Shown: positions 36,048 through 46,394, numbered from the stretch's first letter. The stretch is DNA of 64,000 nucleotides from Sporobolomyces roseus (GCA_016617785.1 JADILM010000003.1:1612001-1676000); one strand, 5' to 3'. A program made the numbers and translations. Notes: generated by a model not told the origin, from the sequence alone.

Positions 36048-37489
36048 ATGTCACCACCTCCTGCCGGTCCCATCTATTCTTTCCTTCAAACCCTTCCTCT
36101 TCCTTCTCTGCCTTACTCAGTTCAACGATGGATCCCTGGTCAATCTCCCTTTTCAACACACACTGAGGTGTTTGCTGCTCTAGCGGCTTACCTCGCAATC
36201 ATTTTCGGTGGACAATTCATTATGAAGGGCTCGAAACCTTACCGTAAGTATACGCTGTCCTTAATCCGAGGAAAGGGGAGGAGGAGGGAAGATTTGGGGT
36301 TGGGGGAACTTGCAGCAGAAAACACGCGTTACCTCGCTTCAGAGGCTACGGGAGCAACTGTAAGATGGAGGAAAAGATTCAACAAGCTAGTAGGACATCG
36401 TACATGCGCGTTTACCGCGTTCAAACAGTCGTTTCGTTAGCCCGAGGATCGAGGCATTCTTTTTCAACAACACTTTTTCTCACTCTTCTAAGCCGACTGG
36501 ACTGATTATTCAAACGTTGTATTACAGGCTTCCAACCCTTGTTCATGCTTCACAACTTCCTTCTCTCAGCCGGTTCAGGTCTCGTCTTAGCTCTCATGCT
36601 TGAAGAGGTTCGTTCATTTTTCGCACTTTCCCTTTCTCCTCTTTCGTAGGTTGACGAATATTGGCATCCCTAGATCATTCCCATTATCTGGAAACACGGA
36701 TGGTTCTACTCAATCTGCAATAACGACGCATGGACTCCTCGTCTCGAAACTTACTACATTATCAACTACTACGTTCGTTTTTTTCTCTTCCCTTGCTTCG
36801 TTTGATAGCCCGAACTAATGAGATCTTGTTCGAACAGTTCAAATGTACGATCTGAAATGATTGCACCCTTTGCATGCGAGATGGAAACTTACAATTTCCT
36901 TTTTTCGCAGACTGGGAACTCGCAGACACGGTCTTCCTCGTCGTCAAGAAGAAGCCCCTTATGTTCCTCCACGTATTCCACCACACCGCTACCGCTGCTC
37001 TCTGCTACACTCAACTCAACGGTCGAACTTCAGTCTCCTGGGTTCCTATCGTCGCCAACTTGACAGTTCACGTTTTGATGTACTACTACTACTTCATGAC
37101 CGCTGCTGGATACAAGATCTGGTGGAAGAAATACCTCACGACTCTTCAAATCACTCAGTTCGTCATCGATCTTTTCATTGTCTACTTCGCTTGTAAGTTC
37201 TCCTCTCTATTTCCTCTCGGGAGTGCATACTGAAGACTGTTCTGCTTGTTTAGCCTACGCCTACTTCGCTGCCACTTACTTCCCTACTTGGCCCACTCCC
37301 GGATCTTGCGCTGGAACTGAAGGTGCCGCTATTTTCGGTTGCGCCCTCCTTACCTCGTACCTCTTCCTCTTCATCGCTTTCTACAAGAAGACCTACAACG
37401 CTCAAGTCGCTGCGGGAAAGAAGAAGGCAGCTGCAGTCACCAATGCCGCTCCTAAAGCTGCGAAAGCTGTCGCAGCTAAGCTCAACTAA
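36048..37489 (+). CDS. ELO-family very-long-chain fatty acid elongase
   Basis: Condensing enzyme of the ER elongation cycle (Elo2/Elo3 or Fen1/Sur4 type). Starts [19 protein letters not shown], with TM segments beginning at [17 protein letters not shown]. The first intron is ~285 nt. [38 protein letters not shown] and YYIINYY follow. A 7-nt exon (TTCAAAT, 36838-36844) is needed to join these to [20 protein letters not shown], giving the family consensus NYYFKYWELADT. The catalytic box is HVFHH, then [16 protein letters not shown] and an Ala/Lys-rich tail ending AKAVAAKLN at TAA 37487-37489. The Lys-rich C-terminus suits ER retention. Two introns use the unusual donor GTTCGT. It works with the IFA38 reductase at 25 kb. 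Confidence 0.93.
36838..36844 (+). other. 7-nt micro-exon of the elongase gene
   Basis: TTCAAAT lies between a standard acceptor (CGAACAG) and a standard donor (GTACGA). Including it links ...IINYY to WELADT in frame as FKY; leaving it out breaks the frame. The restored residues fit the ELO family consensus. Confidence 0.8.
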
Positions 37490-37989
37490 ACTCGCCTAAT
37501 CCTTCCAACCTCCAAAAGCTCTCGACCCGTCGCCTCACTTCTTCGATCTCTTGCACACAATCCTTCCTTCCACCTCCCGCGACTTCTCCCACCCCTCACT
37601 AATCGCACTCCCCCTTTGCATCTATCGCATTTTTCCTTTTCCTCTCCCATCTATATATCGAAACTCCGATCATAGACGACTTTACTTTGCGCACTACATG
37701 CATATCCTCGATACCCCCAACCCTCTCCCTCATTCCACTCCTCCCAACTCTTCGATTTTCACTAAACGTCCTTCCCTCTACCTCTTTTCTTACTTGTTTC
37801 CCCAGTGTTTGTTTTACTCTCTCTTGCTCTCTCTCTTGGTTGCCATATCTTTCTGTTCTTACAGCAGGTTCTCCCTAATCTCTCGGTCTTTCCATTCTCT
37901 TATCTATCTCTTTTCTTTTCTTTTTTGGGTGAAACGATTAGGTTACAATCCTGACATTACAGTCCTCGTCTCGACGAGAGTGGCTATTC
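37490..37989. other. Convergent 3' region, pyrimidine-rich
   Basis: Five hundred bases between the ends of the elongase and cupin genes, strongly T/C-rich on the plus strand. Open frames there are low complexity and antisense to the cupin gene. No gene supported. Confidence 0.5.
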
Positions 37990-38565
37990 TCATTCTCTTC
38001 CTACTCTTGCTTTCGTCGTCGGTCCGTCCCGCGTTCCATAAACTGGATCAACCTCGTCAAACCAACTCAACTCTCGAATTTTTTCAACTTTGTCTCGATC
38101 CTTCTCTTCGCCATAACACATGTCCCATCCCTCCGCCTCTTTCGGGTAACAACCGACCATCTCGAACCCTCCATCCTTGTCCTCCAATAACCGATGTGCT
38201 ACTCCAGCCGGGATTATGGCAACATCTCCCTTCGCAAGCTCGACTTCGACCCTTTCTTCATTCTCCTCTCCCCCAAAACACAACAATGCTTTTCCTTTCG
38301 AGATTGCGAGCAATTCGTGCGTCGTCGAATGATAGTGAGATTGTCGATACATCGTGTATCGCCATTGAGGTTCGACGATTCCCATTCGACGGAAATGAGC
38401 TTCGAGAGAAGAAGGTTCGACTGAAGAGGGAGGATCGAAGACTGCGTGGTAGATCAGGAGAGGAATTTGCTGTATTGAAGTATTTGGGAAATGTCGATAG
38501 GCAGGGATTTGGAAGGAGGACAGGCGAAGAGAAGAGGTTGGAGTGAGCGAGAGAGTCGACGACAT
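37990..38565 (-). CDS. Single-exon cupin-domain protein (YjlB-like)
   Basis: 191 aa from ATG 38565 with no intron, unusual for this window. MSSTLSLTPTSSLRLSSFQI is followed by IPLLIYHAVF and a cupin barrel: YRQSHYHSTTHELLAISKGK (metal-ligand HxHxxxxE box), VELAKGDVAIIPAGVAHR (second box with GD, PAGxxH), then MVGCYPKEAEGWDMCYG and DPVYGTRDGPTTKARV. The GCYP...W-M-YG block and the PVYG end resemble bacterial YjlB-type cupins, whose function is not established. The absence of introns and the bacterial-like relative could hint at old transfer, but composition looks like its neighbours. Converges with the elongase gene. Confidence 0.82.
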   Translation of the reverse strand: MSSTLSLTPTSSLRLSSFQIPAYRHFPNTSIQQIPLLIYHAVFDPPSSVEPSSLEAHFRRMGIVEPQWRYTMYRQSHYHSTTHELLAISKGKALLCFGGEENEERVEVELAKGDVAIIPAGVAHRLLEDKDGGFEMVGCYPKEAEGWDMCYGEEKDRDKVEKIRELSWFDEVDPVYGTRDGPTTKARVGRE

Positions 38566-38859
38566 CCTCTTGATATGCAGCGAAGATGGTCACAAGTCGT
38601 CTGTAGCGTCAATTCGAGTCGTTTGATTGTGTGGTAGGAGGGAAAGGAGGAAGAAGAGCGAGAGGAATGACGTTCTTTGAGATTTCATCGCAACCCTCTC
38701 GCAATCGAACTTCGCAAGCTTGAGGCTTGACAAGTTTCGCACATCAAGTCTAATGGACTTCGAAGCATACTGAGCTCAAAGTGGACGCGAGAGACCTTCG
38801 CGACGGTGCATCATTGGTTCTGCTCGAGTTGCAACACGAAACGATGAAAGCTACGCTGT

Positions 38860-39385
38860 CTACTTTCCTGCCTTCCCCTCCGCCTCAGCCAGGTCCTTGA
38901 ACTGACGCACCGGCAAACTCTCCAAGCAGGGTAGCAGGTGCCCCAGAAGACCCTCTGTCTTCTGATGGCAATTCTGACAACCAATACCGCTATCCTTCGC
39001 GAGCTTTCGAATAGGTTTCTTGCTCGTCGTATTGATCGCCTCAGCCAGCTTGATCAAGACTATTCCCAAGCTGTCTATATGAGCGAGAAGAGATGCTGTC
39101 GCCACGGTCACTGAACACCCGAGGGGCAGGAGGCAATTCCAAGCTGTAACCTGTAAAGTAGAGTGATTCGAACGAGAGTTAGCTCTTTCGAATGCTAGAG
39201 AGTCAGAGAGTTTGCTCACTTATGTGTCGACCTTTTTCAATTTCACTAATGCCGGAAAGAGGGATAGCACAAAACTTCGAGGTCAACGACTTCGCTGGTG
39301 AATTTTCGACAGTCGCATCGAGCAAGTGGTTTGCAAAAGGCTTCCTCTCGACGGGATCAATCGCTCCGTCGCGTTCTATCTGCAT
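38860..39385 (-). CDS. Hypothetical protein, 5' part inside the inverted repeat
   Basis: ATG 39385 opens MQIERDGAIDPVERKPFANH. A 52-nt intron with a weak GTGAAA donor, a CTGAC branch point and acceptor CTCTAG would join ...FCAIPLSGI to FERANSRSNHSTLQVTAWNC. That frame then stays open for over 100 codons: SVTVATASLLAHIDSLGIVL, IRKLAKDSGIGCQNCHQKTE and a Lys-rich end at TAG 38862-38860. The downstream part looks helical and protein-like. It contains one CQNCH sequence, matching a CxxCH heme-binding pattern, which may be chance. A start further upstream is possible. I do not recognise the family. The truncated copy at 35 kb supports treating this one as the parent. Confidence 0.4.
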
Positions 39386-39391
39386 CCGACA
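39101..39391 (-). repeat. Right arm of a 291-bp inverted repeat
   Basis: Reverse complement of 35032-35322 with one mismatch in 291 positions. The arms are separated by about 3.8 kb holding the elongase and cupin genes. See the left arm for boundaries. Confidence 0.95.
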
Positions 39392-39751
39392 GGCTGAGCT
39401 GAAGGAAGGGAGAAGAGCAGTTGCGAAACACAGAAAACAGTCCCGAAGAGTCGAGATCACAGCCTGATGAGCCGTTCTTCTGTGATCTGTATGTAGATAA
39501 GTGCTCGCTCCTAGGGTCGCTAGAGCAGCCCAGACGAATGCAGAAGCAGGAGTCGAGCAAGTTGGGAAACGACAGAATCGAAGAGGGAGTCTTTCGAAGC
39601 AGTCAAATGATGAAGCTAATCCAGCTCGGCTTGATCCGATATGATAAGTCTCGTCATCCTGAGCAATAGGAAATTAGCAGTGAGAGGCTGTGGACAGAGA
39701 GAAGGGAACCTTTCTTTCTTCTGTTTCCCCCCACATCTCGAACCATCAAAC

Positions 39752-40331
39752 ATGGCACAAGCAGGACTCAAGAGTGAGCAGACAACCACTCAATATACTT
39801 GGAAAGTATAGCTGACTCCTCTGCCTGTCCATAGCTGTCATCTTCCTCTCCTTCGTTCTCGCCCTCTCTTTCCTCCTCGTCATCTTATCCTGCGCTCTCT
39901 GGTCGAATTGGCTACCTCTATTCACTGGTGAGTACTCCCATACGCTCTCTGAGCTCGTCTGCTGACTGTCTTCGCCCTCTGTTAGCCTTGATCTTCGCCT
40001 TCGCTCCTTTACCAAACTTCCTCTTCTCTCGATGTGCTGGAGCCGACGACTTCTCGGCTGAGTACTCGTCGGGACCAACAGATTTCGGACACTTCTTGAC
40101 GAGTTGTTTCCTCGTCAGTGGAGTAGCTTTACCGTTTACTCTCGCACATGCTGGCGTCATTCATCATTTAGCGGGTTGGATGAGCGCTTTGGGAGGTGCA
40201 GTCGGATACGGAACGAGTGAGTTCCTTCTCTATGATCAGCGTCTTCGAAGAAGATGAGCTGACCGGTTGAGTTCGACTCAGTGATTACCTATTCGCATTT
40301 CTTCTCTATTCAAGTATCTTCCGACTATTAG
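39752..40331 (+). CDS. VPS55: Vps55/LEPROT-like endosomal membrane protein
   Basis: Functions in late endosome to vacuole traffic with Vps68 (family knowledge), the same pathway as the Rab5 gene at 19-20 kb. Four exons: MAQAGLK|TVIFLSFVLALSFLLVILSC (TM1), ALWSNWLPLFT, |ALIFAFAPLPNFLFSRC (TM2, with the conserved PNxxFxRC), SSGPTDFGHFLTSCFLVSGV (TM3) and LPFTLAHAGVIHHLAGWM (conserved P-x-x-x-AH), then |MITYSHFFSIQVSSDY to TAG 40329-40331. About 130 aa with four hydrophobic segments, as expected. The terminal exon is the least certain part. Confidence 0.9.
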
Positions 40332-40623
40332 TACAATTAACCCTGTAATCCTGTTCTCTCATTAGAATGCACGACCCAGACAGCAAAGAGAGAGAACGAA
40401 ACGAAGGGAGTCTACAGGGATAATGAATAATTATTGCGGGAGTAAACGGCTAATCCAAAACAGTCCTATGTACGGTGCGATCTATCCAATATACAACGAG
40501 GGAGGAAACGATACAACAATGATGAGGGAAAAGATGAGGAGGAATTAAGATATAGGAAAGGAGGGAAAGGAGGAAGGTTCGACCAGCGACTCTTCCTCAT
40601 CTTTCACCTCAAGAAACGATCAT

Positions 40624-41424
40624 TCAGTAAACGTCCTCATCCTCGAGCCAAGACTTCCTCTCAGGGTAAGGAGTAGGGATCCTCTTGCCGTTGACCGTCT
40701 GTCCACCAGGTCCTCCGAATCCCAATCCGATCAATCCTCCATAATCTCCTCCTGGAGTCGTTCCAGCGTATTCGAGTCGCGCCGTCAAGGTAACATCGGA
40801 ACAAGTCGTTGTTGCCGAGGCATCCGAGTCCTCACGATCCATAGGGCGAGAAGGAACGGAGAGATGGTGAAGAGAGTGAAGGTCGGGCATGACCATAGGA
40901 GGGAGGTCGGAGATTCGAAGGGATGGACGACGACGAGAAGAGAGGGAAGACGAAGGGTTGGGCGAGGAAGTTGAGACGTGATGAGCGAGGGCAGAACCGG
41001 CAGCGGCGAACGAGATCGAGCTGATGTAAGGGGATTGGATCGAGTTGAGTTGAGGAGAAGCTTGTCCCAAAGCTGCGAGACTTGCGTCGAGTTGGGAAAG
41101 GTCAAGACGATTCTTCGATCCAGGTCCTCCACAAGCGAGGGCGAACCCGATACGAGGAGAGTTGAGCGGAACTCCCATACCGAGTCCAGCGGGAGTTGCA
41201 GCTGGAGTTCGACAAGATCCTTCGTAGTTTCCAGCCGAGAAGTAATCGGTCACTGCAGCTTCGATTCGGGCTGCATTACGGCCTCCGGGAGTACGGGGAG
41301 ATGCGAGGGGACTACGAGCGGCGGCGGCGTTCGAACGGAGGATAGAAACGAGGGGTGCGTTGTTGCGATGCGAAGGGTATCCGACACGAGGAGAGGCAGT
41401 GGGAGAGATGACGGCGCAGGACAT
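40624..41424 (-). CDS. Unknown Ser/Pro/Ala/Gly-rich protein
   Basis: 266 aa in one coding exon: MSCAVISPTASPRVGYPSHR, several SPR and SPRTPGG sites, NAARIEAAVTDYFSAGNYEG, GFALACGGPGSKNRLDLSQL, RRRPSLRISDLPPMVMPDLH, and an end GKRIPTPYPERKSWLEDEDV. A canonical 59-nt intron (GTACGT...CCACAG, 41485-41427) lies in the 5' leader two bases before the ATG. The repeated SPR motifs and the conserved-looking ISDLPPMV and YPERKSWL segments suggest a phosphorylated regulatory protein. I do not recognise the family. Confidence 0.6.
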   Translation of the reverse strand: MSCAVISPTASPRVGYPSHRNNAPLVSILRSNAAAARSPLASPRTPGGRNAARIEAAVTDYFSAGNYEGSCRTPAATPAGLGMGVPLNSPRIGFALACGGPGSKNRLDLSQLDASLAALGQASPQLNSIQSPYISSISFAAAGSALAHHVSTSSPNPSSSLSSRRRPSLRISDLPPMVMPDLHSLHHLSVPSRPMDREDSDASATTTCSDVTLTARLEYAGTTPGGDYGGLIGLGFGGPGGQTVNGKRIPTPYPERKSWLEDEDVY

Positions 41425-41426
41425 GA

Positions 41427-41485
41427 CTGTGGAGACGAGTCAAGATCAGTCACGGGAGGGAGAGACTCAAGAGAGGGAGACGTAC
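41427..41485 (-). other. 5'-leader intron of the unknown Ser/Pro-rich gene
   Basis: Transcript-strand GTACGT donor, TGACTGAT branch region and CCACAG acceptor, ending two bases before the ATG. The upstream exon has no ATG. Confidence 0.6.
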
Positions 41486-42136
41486 TGTTTCTGAGTGGTA
41501 AAGTTTGAAGTAAAGTTGCGAAGTGCTGAGAAAGATCAAGTTTTGGCAAAGGGAAGACGAAGGAAGTCTTTGGAAGTGTGAAGTGAAGCTTATTGGAGTA
41601 GTAGTAGATGGGATAGGATTGACCGGCAATCGAATGAAGAAAGAAGAGAGGAGAGAAGATTCTTTTCATCTCTTTATAGCCATCTCTCGTCTCTGCTGCC
41701 GGGAGTGACTCTTCACTCGTGACTCGTGAATGACTTCATCGGTACCGACGAGAACAGGACACTTTGTCCAGATCCGGCTCACTCGGCAGCTGTAGAAACC
41801 ATTAAGCTAGAGCACTTTTCTCAGTTCTCGGTTGAATCTTGAACGATCCTTCACTTACCTGCCACTCGAATCTTGTAGATCCTCGGTTCGAAACATCTGC
41901 AGGAATCGGATAGGGGCAGAAACAGGTCACCTGTCAAGTCGAGTTGCGAAGTGAACTGAGAGACGGAAATTTTGGCGAGACAGTTGAGATTCAAACGTCG
42001 ACCTAGTTTCTTGTGAACTCGACTTGAAAGAGCGAACGTAGCTCACAATCGAGTTAGAAGTAACCGCGAGGATCGGAAAAATTAGTATGCGAGGGAATTC
42101 CTTTGCGAAACGATACGCCTCCCCTGATCAGTCGTC
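41486..42136. other. Intergenic, tandem minus-strand genes
   Basis: A TATAAA on the minus strand (41679-41674), about 190 bases upstream of the leader intron, could be a core promoter element. No other supported feature. Confidence 0.35.
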
Positions 42137-44774
42137 TCATTGCATCTGAGTTTCAACTACCTGCGTATCCTCCAGCATCATCGCATCATCGTCATCATTC
42201 TCGTCCTTCGCGACCTCCTTCACTCGATCCATCGAAAGTAGCTCAATCGATTTTCCAGCCTCCTCTTCTCGCACCGACTCAACATCTCCATCCCCTTCTC
42301 CATCTCCAACAATCGTATCCGATGAGCGCTCCCTATTTCCCCTTGAGCCCAACTGATCCTGTAATGATATTTTCCCATCCTCCTCCTTCTCGATCGACGA
42401 TTTGAGAGCTCCACCATATTGATCCAAAGTTGGTTTCGTACTCGCCATAGACATCGGTAGTGGATTGACGAAATGATTTGGTGGTAAATAGAGTCGCAGG
42501 TGTTGTTCAATCAATGATTCCGCCAGGTCCCTCTCACTGATCGAAAGTACAGATTTCTTGAATGTTCCTCGCTATCACATCCATTCTCAGCGTCAGCTCG
42601 AGCACTACTGGGAAGAGAGAGATGTAGGGCGTACTAGAGCGAACCCTACGCCTCTAGTAACCATTGAGAAAATCTCCTTGAACTCGTCATGATCTCTTCC
42701 AACTCCAACCGCCGCCATTCGAATCATACTCAATTTTTTAATCGTCTAACATGACACCATCCAAGTTTTTATCAGCATTCGCCTCTCTGTCATGCAATTA
42801 AAAAAATGAGGAACGAAAATAAGCCTCACATTCTTATTCCTAACCTCAACCCCTCCAACTTCTTTCTCCCCCTCCCCTTTCGTAGGCAAACTCAAGAATC
42901 CTTTCGTACCACTAGGTAAACTCGTACTCCTCTTCATTCCCCCAATCCCCACGCTCAATCCGTTCACAACTCTTTGTTTCCTTATCCCAACATCTCTTAA
43001 CTCGGCTAATCGATCAGATTCTTCTGCGAAAAACTCTTCGGATTCCTCTTCTTCTTTGATACCATGAAACGAGGTTGAAGCGATTGAAGGGGTTGGAGAA
43101 GGACCTCGAGAGACACTGCGGGAACGAGAGGGAGGAGGAGGGAGGCCTAAACCGTTGCGACGTGAGGGATTGGGGTCGAGGGATGCGAGATCGTTAGAGA
43201 GAAGCGGAGGAGGGGAGGCGATGAGGAACTGAGATGAGTTTGTAATGATTGATGATTTTGAACGTTTGAATGGTCGAGCATTGGAAGTGGAAGTTGGTGG
43301 TAAAGAGGATTGTCTCGAGGAGTTATTCGAGAAGAGACGAGAAGAAGAATTCGATGCTGAGGAAGTAGAGACGGATCTTGATAAAGAACGTTTTGATGGA
43401 GCTGGTACGGGTAAGGGTAAAGGGAATGCGATATTTGGAGGAGGAGGGTTTGAAGATGGTCTACCAACTACTCGATCTCCATCGTTCTTTCCCATTAACG
43501 AGGCGATCGCTTTGTCTTTCGATGTCAGTCGTTTCTTCTTCGTCACTGCTGTCGTCGTTGAGGAGGTGGATTCGAGCGAGAGAGAGGTTTTGGAGAATGC
43601 TGAGGCTGGTAAGGAGGCGGTCTTGCGTAGTTTCGCAGTGAAGAGTGACTCTGTAAGTCTCGAAGGTCCTGGATCAGTACGGGGAATATTCTGATAGTAA
43701 GGAACGGGACGTACCTCGAGGTAAAGGATCATCTGGACGAGGTCGACGAGCAACAGGTTTGATGGGTCTACCGAGAAGGAGCGTTAGAGGAGGTAGAGAT
43801 TCGGTTGCTGTAGCGGCGGAGGTCGAAGTGGAAGGAGAGTTGGTTGGTGTAGTAGATGATGCGAGATTCGAAGATTGATCTGGTATCGAAGCGAAAACGA
43901 TGACTTGTTCACCTATTTCCGCACACGAGTCTGTCAGTCTCCCTGCGCGTGATCAGAAGTCGATCGACATACCTCCTGCGTCTAATCTCAATCCACTAGA
44001 CTGTCCTCCCTCTCTACAAAACCTATCCTGAAACCATTCAACCGTCTCTATACATCTCTGATCGATATAAACCCTCACATCGGTCGGAGTCTCGACTCTA
44101 ACCTCTTCGACGACTTCATTCCCTTTTCCCTTTTCTTTCCCTTTCCCTTTCCTCGTCTCGACTTCTGGTGAATCGCTCGAATTATTCGCAGCTTGCACCG
44201 AAACATTGAATGGTCGATCTTCTCCAACGACGTTCAAATCTTTGCCTCGTAACATTTCCAACCCCAAACACATGTCGGCACCTGATGATGACGCTTTCGA
44301 AGAGGAAGAGAAAGGGTCATCGAATGGAGAGAAAGAAGTTTGAGTTTGAGGTGAAGGATTTGAAGGTACAGAGAATAAATGAGCGATGATTGCCACGCCT
44401 GCAACACAACTCTTAGTGTGAGTGGTAGAGGAGGGTAGGGAGATGTTACCGTGTAATGGGATTCGTTGTTCAGTCATGATTTTACCCCTCCACAATAACC
44501 TACATCCCTGACAAGATTGAATCGAACCATTTGACGCGTTTGAGAGGTATGAAGTACCTTTACGAATCAAGGGAGGTCTTGATTGAGTCGAGCGAGCGAG
44601 AGGGAGAGGGAGAGTTGAGAGAGCTGGTTGAGACAAGGTCGCGTCGATTCCTGCTGATGAGGGAGCGGGAAGGACGTCGACTGACATTAGAGGGATATCG
44701 GGAAGCAGACTAGTTGATACCAAGCAGTGTTTGTGAGATGAAAGAGTGCAAACTTGTCTCTCTCTTTCTTCCAT
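42137..44774 (-). CDS. Sld7-like protein (C-terminal domain), otherwise unknown
   Basis: Spliced from six or more exons, roughly 750 aa. MEERERQVCTLSSHKHCLVS at 44774 is the upstream ATG; an internal MSVDVLPAPSSAGIDATLSQ may be the true start. The N-terminal part has SCQGCRLLWRGKIMTEQRIP and VAGVAIIAHLFS, then VRVYIDQRCIETVEWFQDRF. The middle is Ser/Pro-rich and basic (KKKRLTSKDKAIASLMGKN). The C-terminal exons give KKLSMIRMAAVGVGRDHDEF|KEIFSMVTRGVGFAL|RGTFKKSVLSISERDL, which resembles the Sld7 C-terminal domain (xEFKxxxxxTxxxxxFALR). Sld7 partners Sld3 in replication origin firing. An acidic tail ends at TGA 42139-42137. Assignment rests on that C-terminal block, so it is tentative. Confidence 0.5.
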
Positions 44775-44808
44775 TCAACTTCAACTCCAACAAACAGACA
44801 AGCAGATC
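44775..44808. promoter_or_regulatory. Very short divergent spacer between Sld7-like and EFG1 starts
   Basis: Only 34 bases separate the outermost ATGs (44774 minus, 44809 plus). If the internal minus-strand ATG is used the spacer is about 120 bases. Either way the core promoters must overlap. Confidence 0.4.
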
Positions 44809-46394
44809 ATGTCAGATACAAGAGGAAGAGGAGGAGGAAGCTCATCAAGAGGAGCTACTCGTTCAACTAGAGGCACTGCAAGAAGTCGAGGAAATTCTTC
44901 ACAACTATCCAATCCAAACCCATCCGCAATCCCATCAGGTGAGCCATCACTTATACTACTCACTCGACACTGAATAGCCTTTGATCTCATGACACTCCCT
45001 TTGGATCAATCAGGTAGCGTGAGTAAAATAAAGGCTCAATTGCGTCAAACCAAACGACTACTCTCAAAGGTAAACTCCCTCTCCTCCCCTTTGATCCTTA
45101 CTGAAGCTGACTAGAGGCTTTTCGAGATGTGCGTTTTATTAGGAAGATTTGAATCCAGAAGTTAAAATCACTTCTCAACGAAGATTGGTAGCGTTACAAG
45201 ACGAATTGGTGAAAGCTGAGAAAGGTTTGTTGGAAAAGAAAATGGTGACGAAATATAGAGGAGTCAAGTTCTTTGGTACGTTCACTTATCTCGGAATGCA
45301 AGGAGGGCGAAAAAGGTTGACTGATTTTCGTTGGGTTCGTTGGATTTGCGGGTGTTATAGAAAGACAGAAAGTATTGAGAAGGATCAAACAGGCAAAGAA
45401 GAGTTTGGAGATCGAGAAGGACGAAACGAAATTAGAGGAATCTCGAAACCAATTATTCGATGCTAGGATGGACCTCTATTACATTCTCGTATGTTCTCTC
45501 CTTCCCTCCTTCTCCACAATTCAATCATACTCACCCCCGTCCCCCTCGTTGGTGTGCGATTCTGTTTAGCGTTATCCGAAAACTGAGAAATATTTAGCCC
45601 TCTACCCCGAGAATACTTATATCACATTCTCTACCTCTCCTTCACCTTCCCCCTCATCATCCTCAACGATAACTCCTTCCGATCCCTCCACTTCTACCTC
45701 TAAAGCATCGACAAGTATGAATGAGAGCGAAAGGAAACGATGGGAGTTGAGAAACGAGATTCGGAGGAAAGTGGGAGAGGGGAGTTGGGCGGAAGAGAGT
45801 GAGGGAGGGGATTTGGGAATTGAGGGGGAGGAGGAGGATCATGAGGAATTACAACCTATTGCTGCTGTCAAGGGGGAGAAGAGGGGGAGGGAATCAAGAG
45901 TCGAGGCGGCAGAGGAGGGAGAGAAAGAGGTGGTGGTGAAGAAGAGGAAGGTTGAAGAGAAGAATGAAGAGGAGGAGGTTGTGCAGGAGGAGGAGAAGGA
46001 GGAGAAGGAAGTAGAGGAGGGAGAACCGAAACCTTTGAATCGGAAACAGAAGAAAGCGTTGAAGAAAGCGTTGGAAGCGGAAGCTGCCTCTGAACCGACG
46101 CCGACGACGAAGGAGAAGGAGAAGGAGAATGAAGGAGATGATGGTTTACATGAAGATGGAGAGGGAGAGGGAGAAGGCAAGAAGTTGAATCGTAAACAGA
46201 AGAAAGCATTGAAGCGGGCACAAGAAGCTGGTCAAGTTGAAGCACCACCTGTCCAAACCGCAGTACTAGCAGTGGAGAAGAAGGAACAGGTTGTGAATGG
46301 GAAGGGAGTGAAAGGGAAGAAGGTGGTTGAGAAGAAGAAGGAACCGGAAACAAAGGCGGAGAAGTTGGCGATGGAAGATGATTTCTTTGCATAG
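44809..46394 (+). CDS. EFG1: rRNA-processing protein Efg1
   Basis: Nucleolar factor for 18S rRNA maturation (family knowledge). The N-terminus is Arg/Gly/Ser-rich (MSDTRGRGGGSSSRGATRST). The conserved core is spliced from short exons: SVSKIKAQLRQTKRLLSK, LNPEVKITSQRRLVALQDEL, KKMVTKYRGVKFF, ERQKVLRRIKQAKKSLEI, and LFDARMDLYYILRYPKTEKY with LALYPENT. This follows the Efg1 pattern (ERxKxxRxxKQ..., DLxYxxxFPxxxKYxSLY). The C-terminal 220 residues are acidic and Lys-rich, with the motif LNRKQKKALK repeated twice (near 46036 and 46185). The end is EDDFFA at TAG 46392-46394. The long charged tail is larger than in yeast. Confidence 0.85.

Larger units (their letters stand above)
38566..39751. other. 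Region holding the right arm of the inverted repeat
   Basis: Contains the hypothetical gene on the minus strand (39385-38860) and the repeat arm 39101-39391. Outside these, no supported feature up to the VPS55 start codon at 39752. Confidence 0.45.

Noticed and set aside
37551..38546. Long plus-strand open frame over 330 codons
   Set aside because: Low-complexity translation of T/C-rich DNA, and its second half is antisense to a clear cupin gene.
38990..39010. CQNCH as a cytochrome c heme site
   Set aside because: A single short match in an unrecognised protein without other cytochrome features.
39181..39230. A 25-nt intron (GTGAGC…CTGAC…CTCTAG) in the repeat arm
   Set aside because: All three signals are present, but 25 nt is below the usual spliceosomal minimum; a 52-nt intron using the GTGAAA donor upstream gives the same frame and is more likely.
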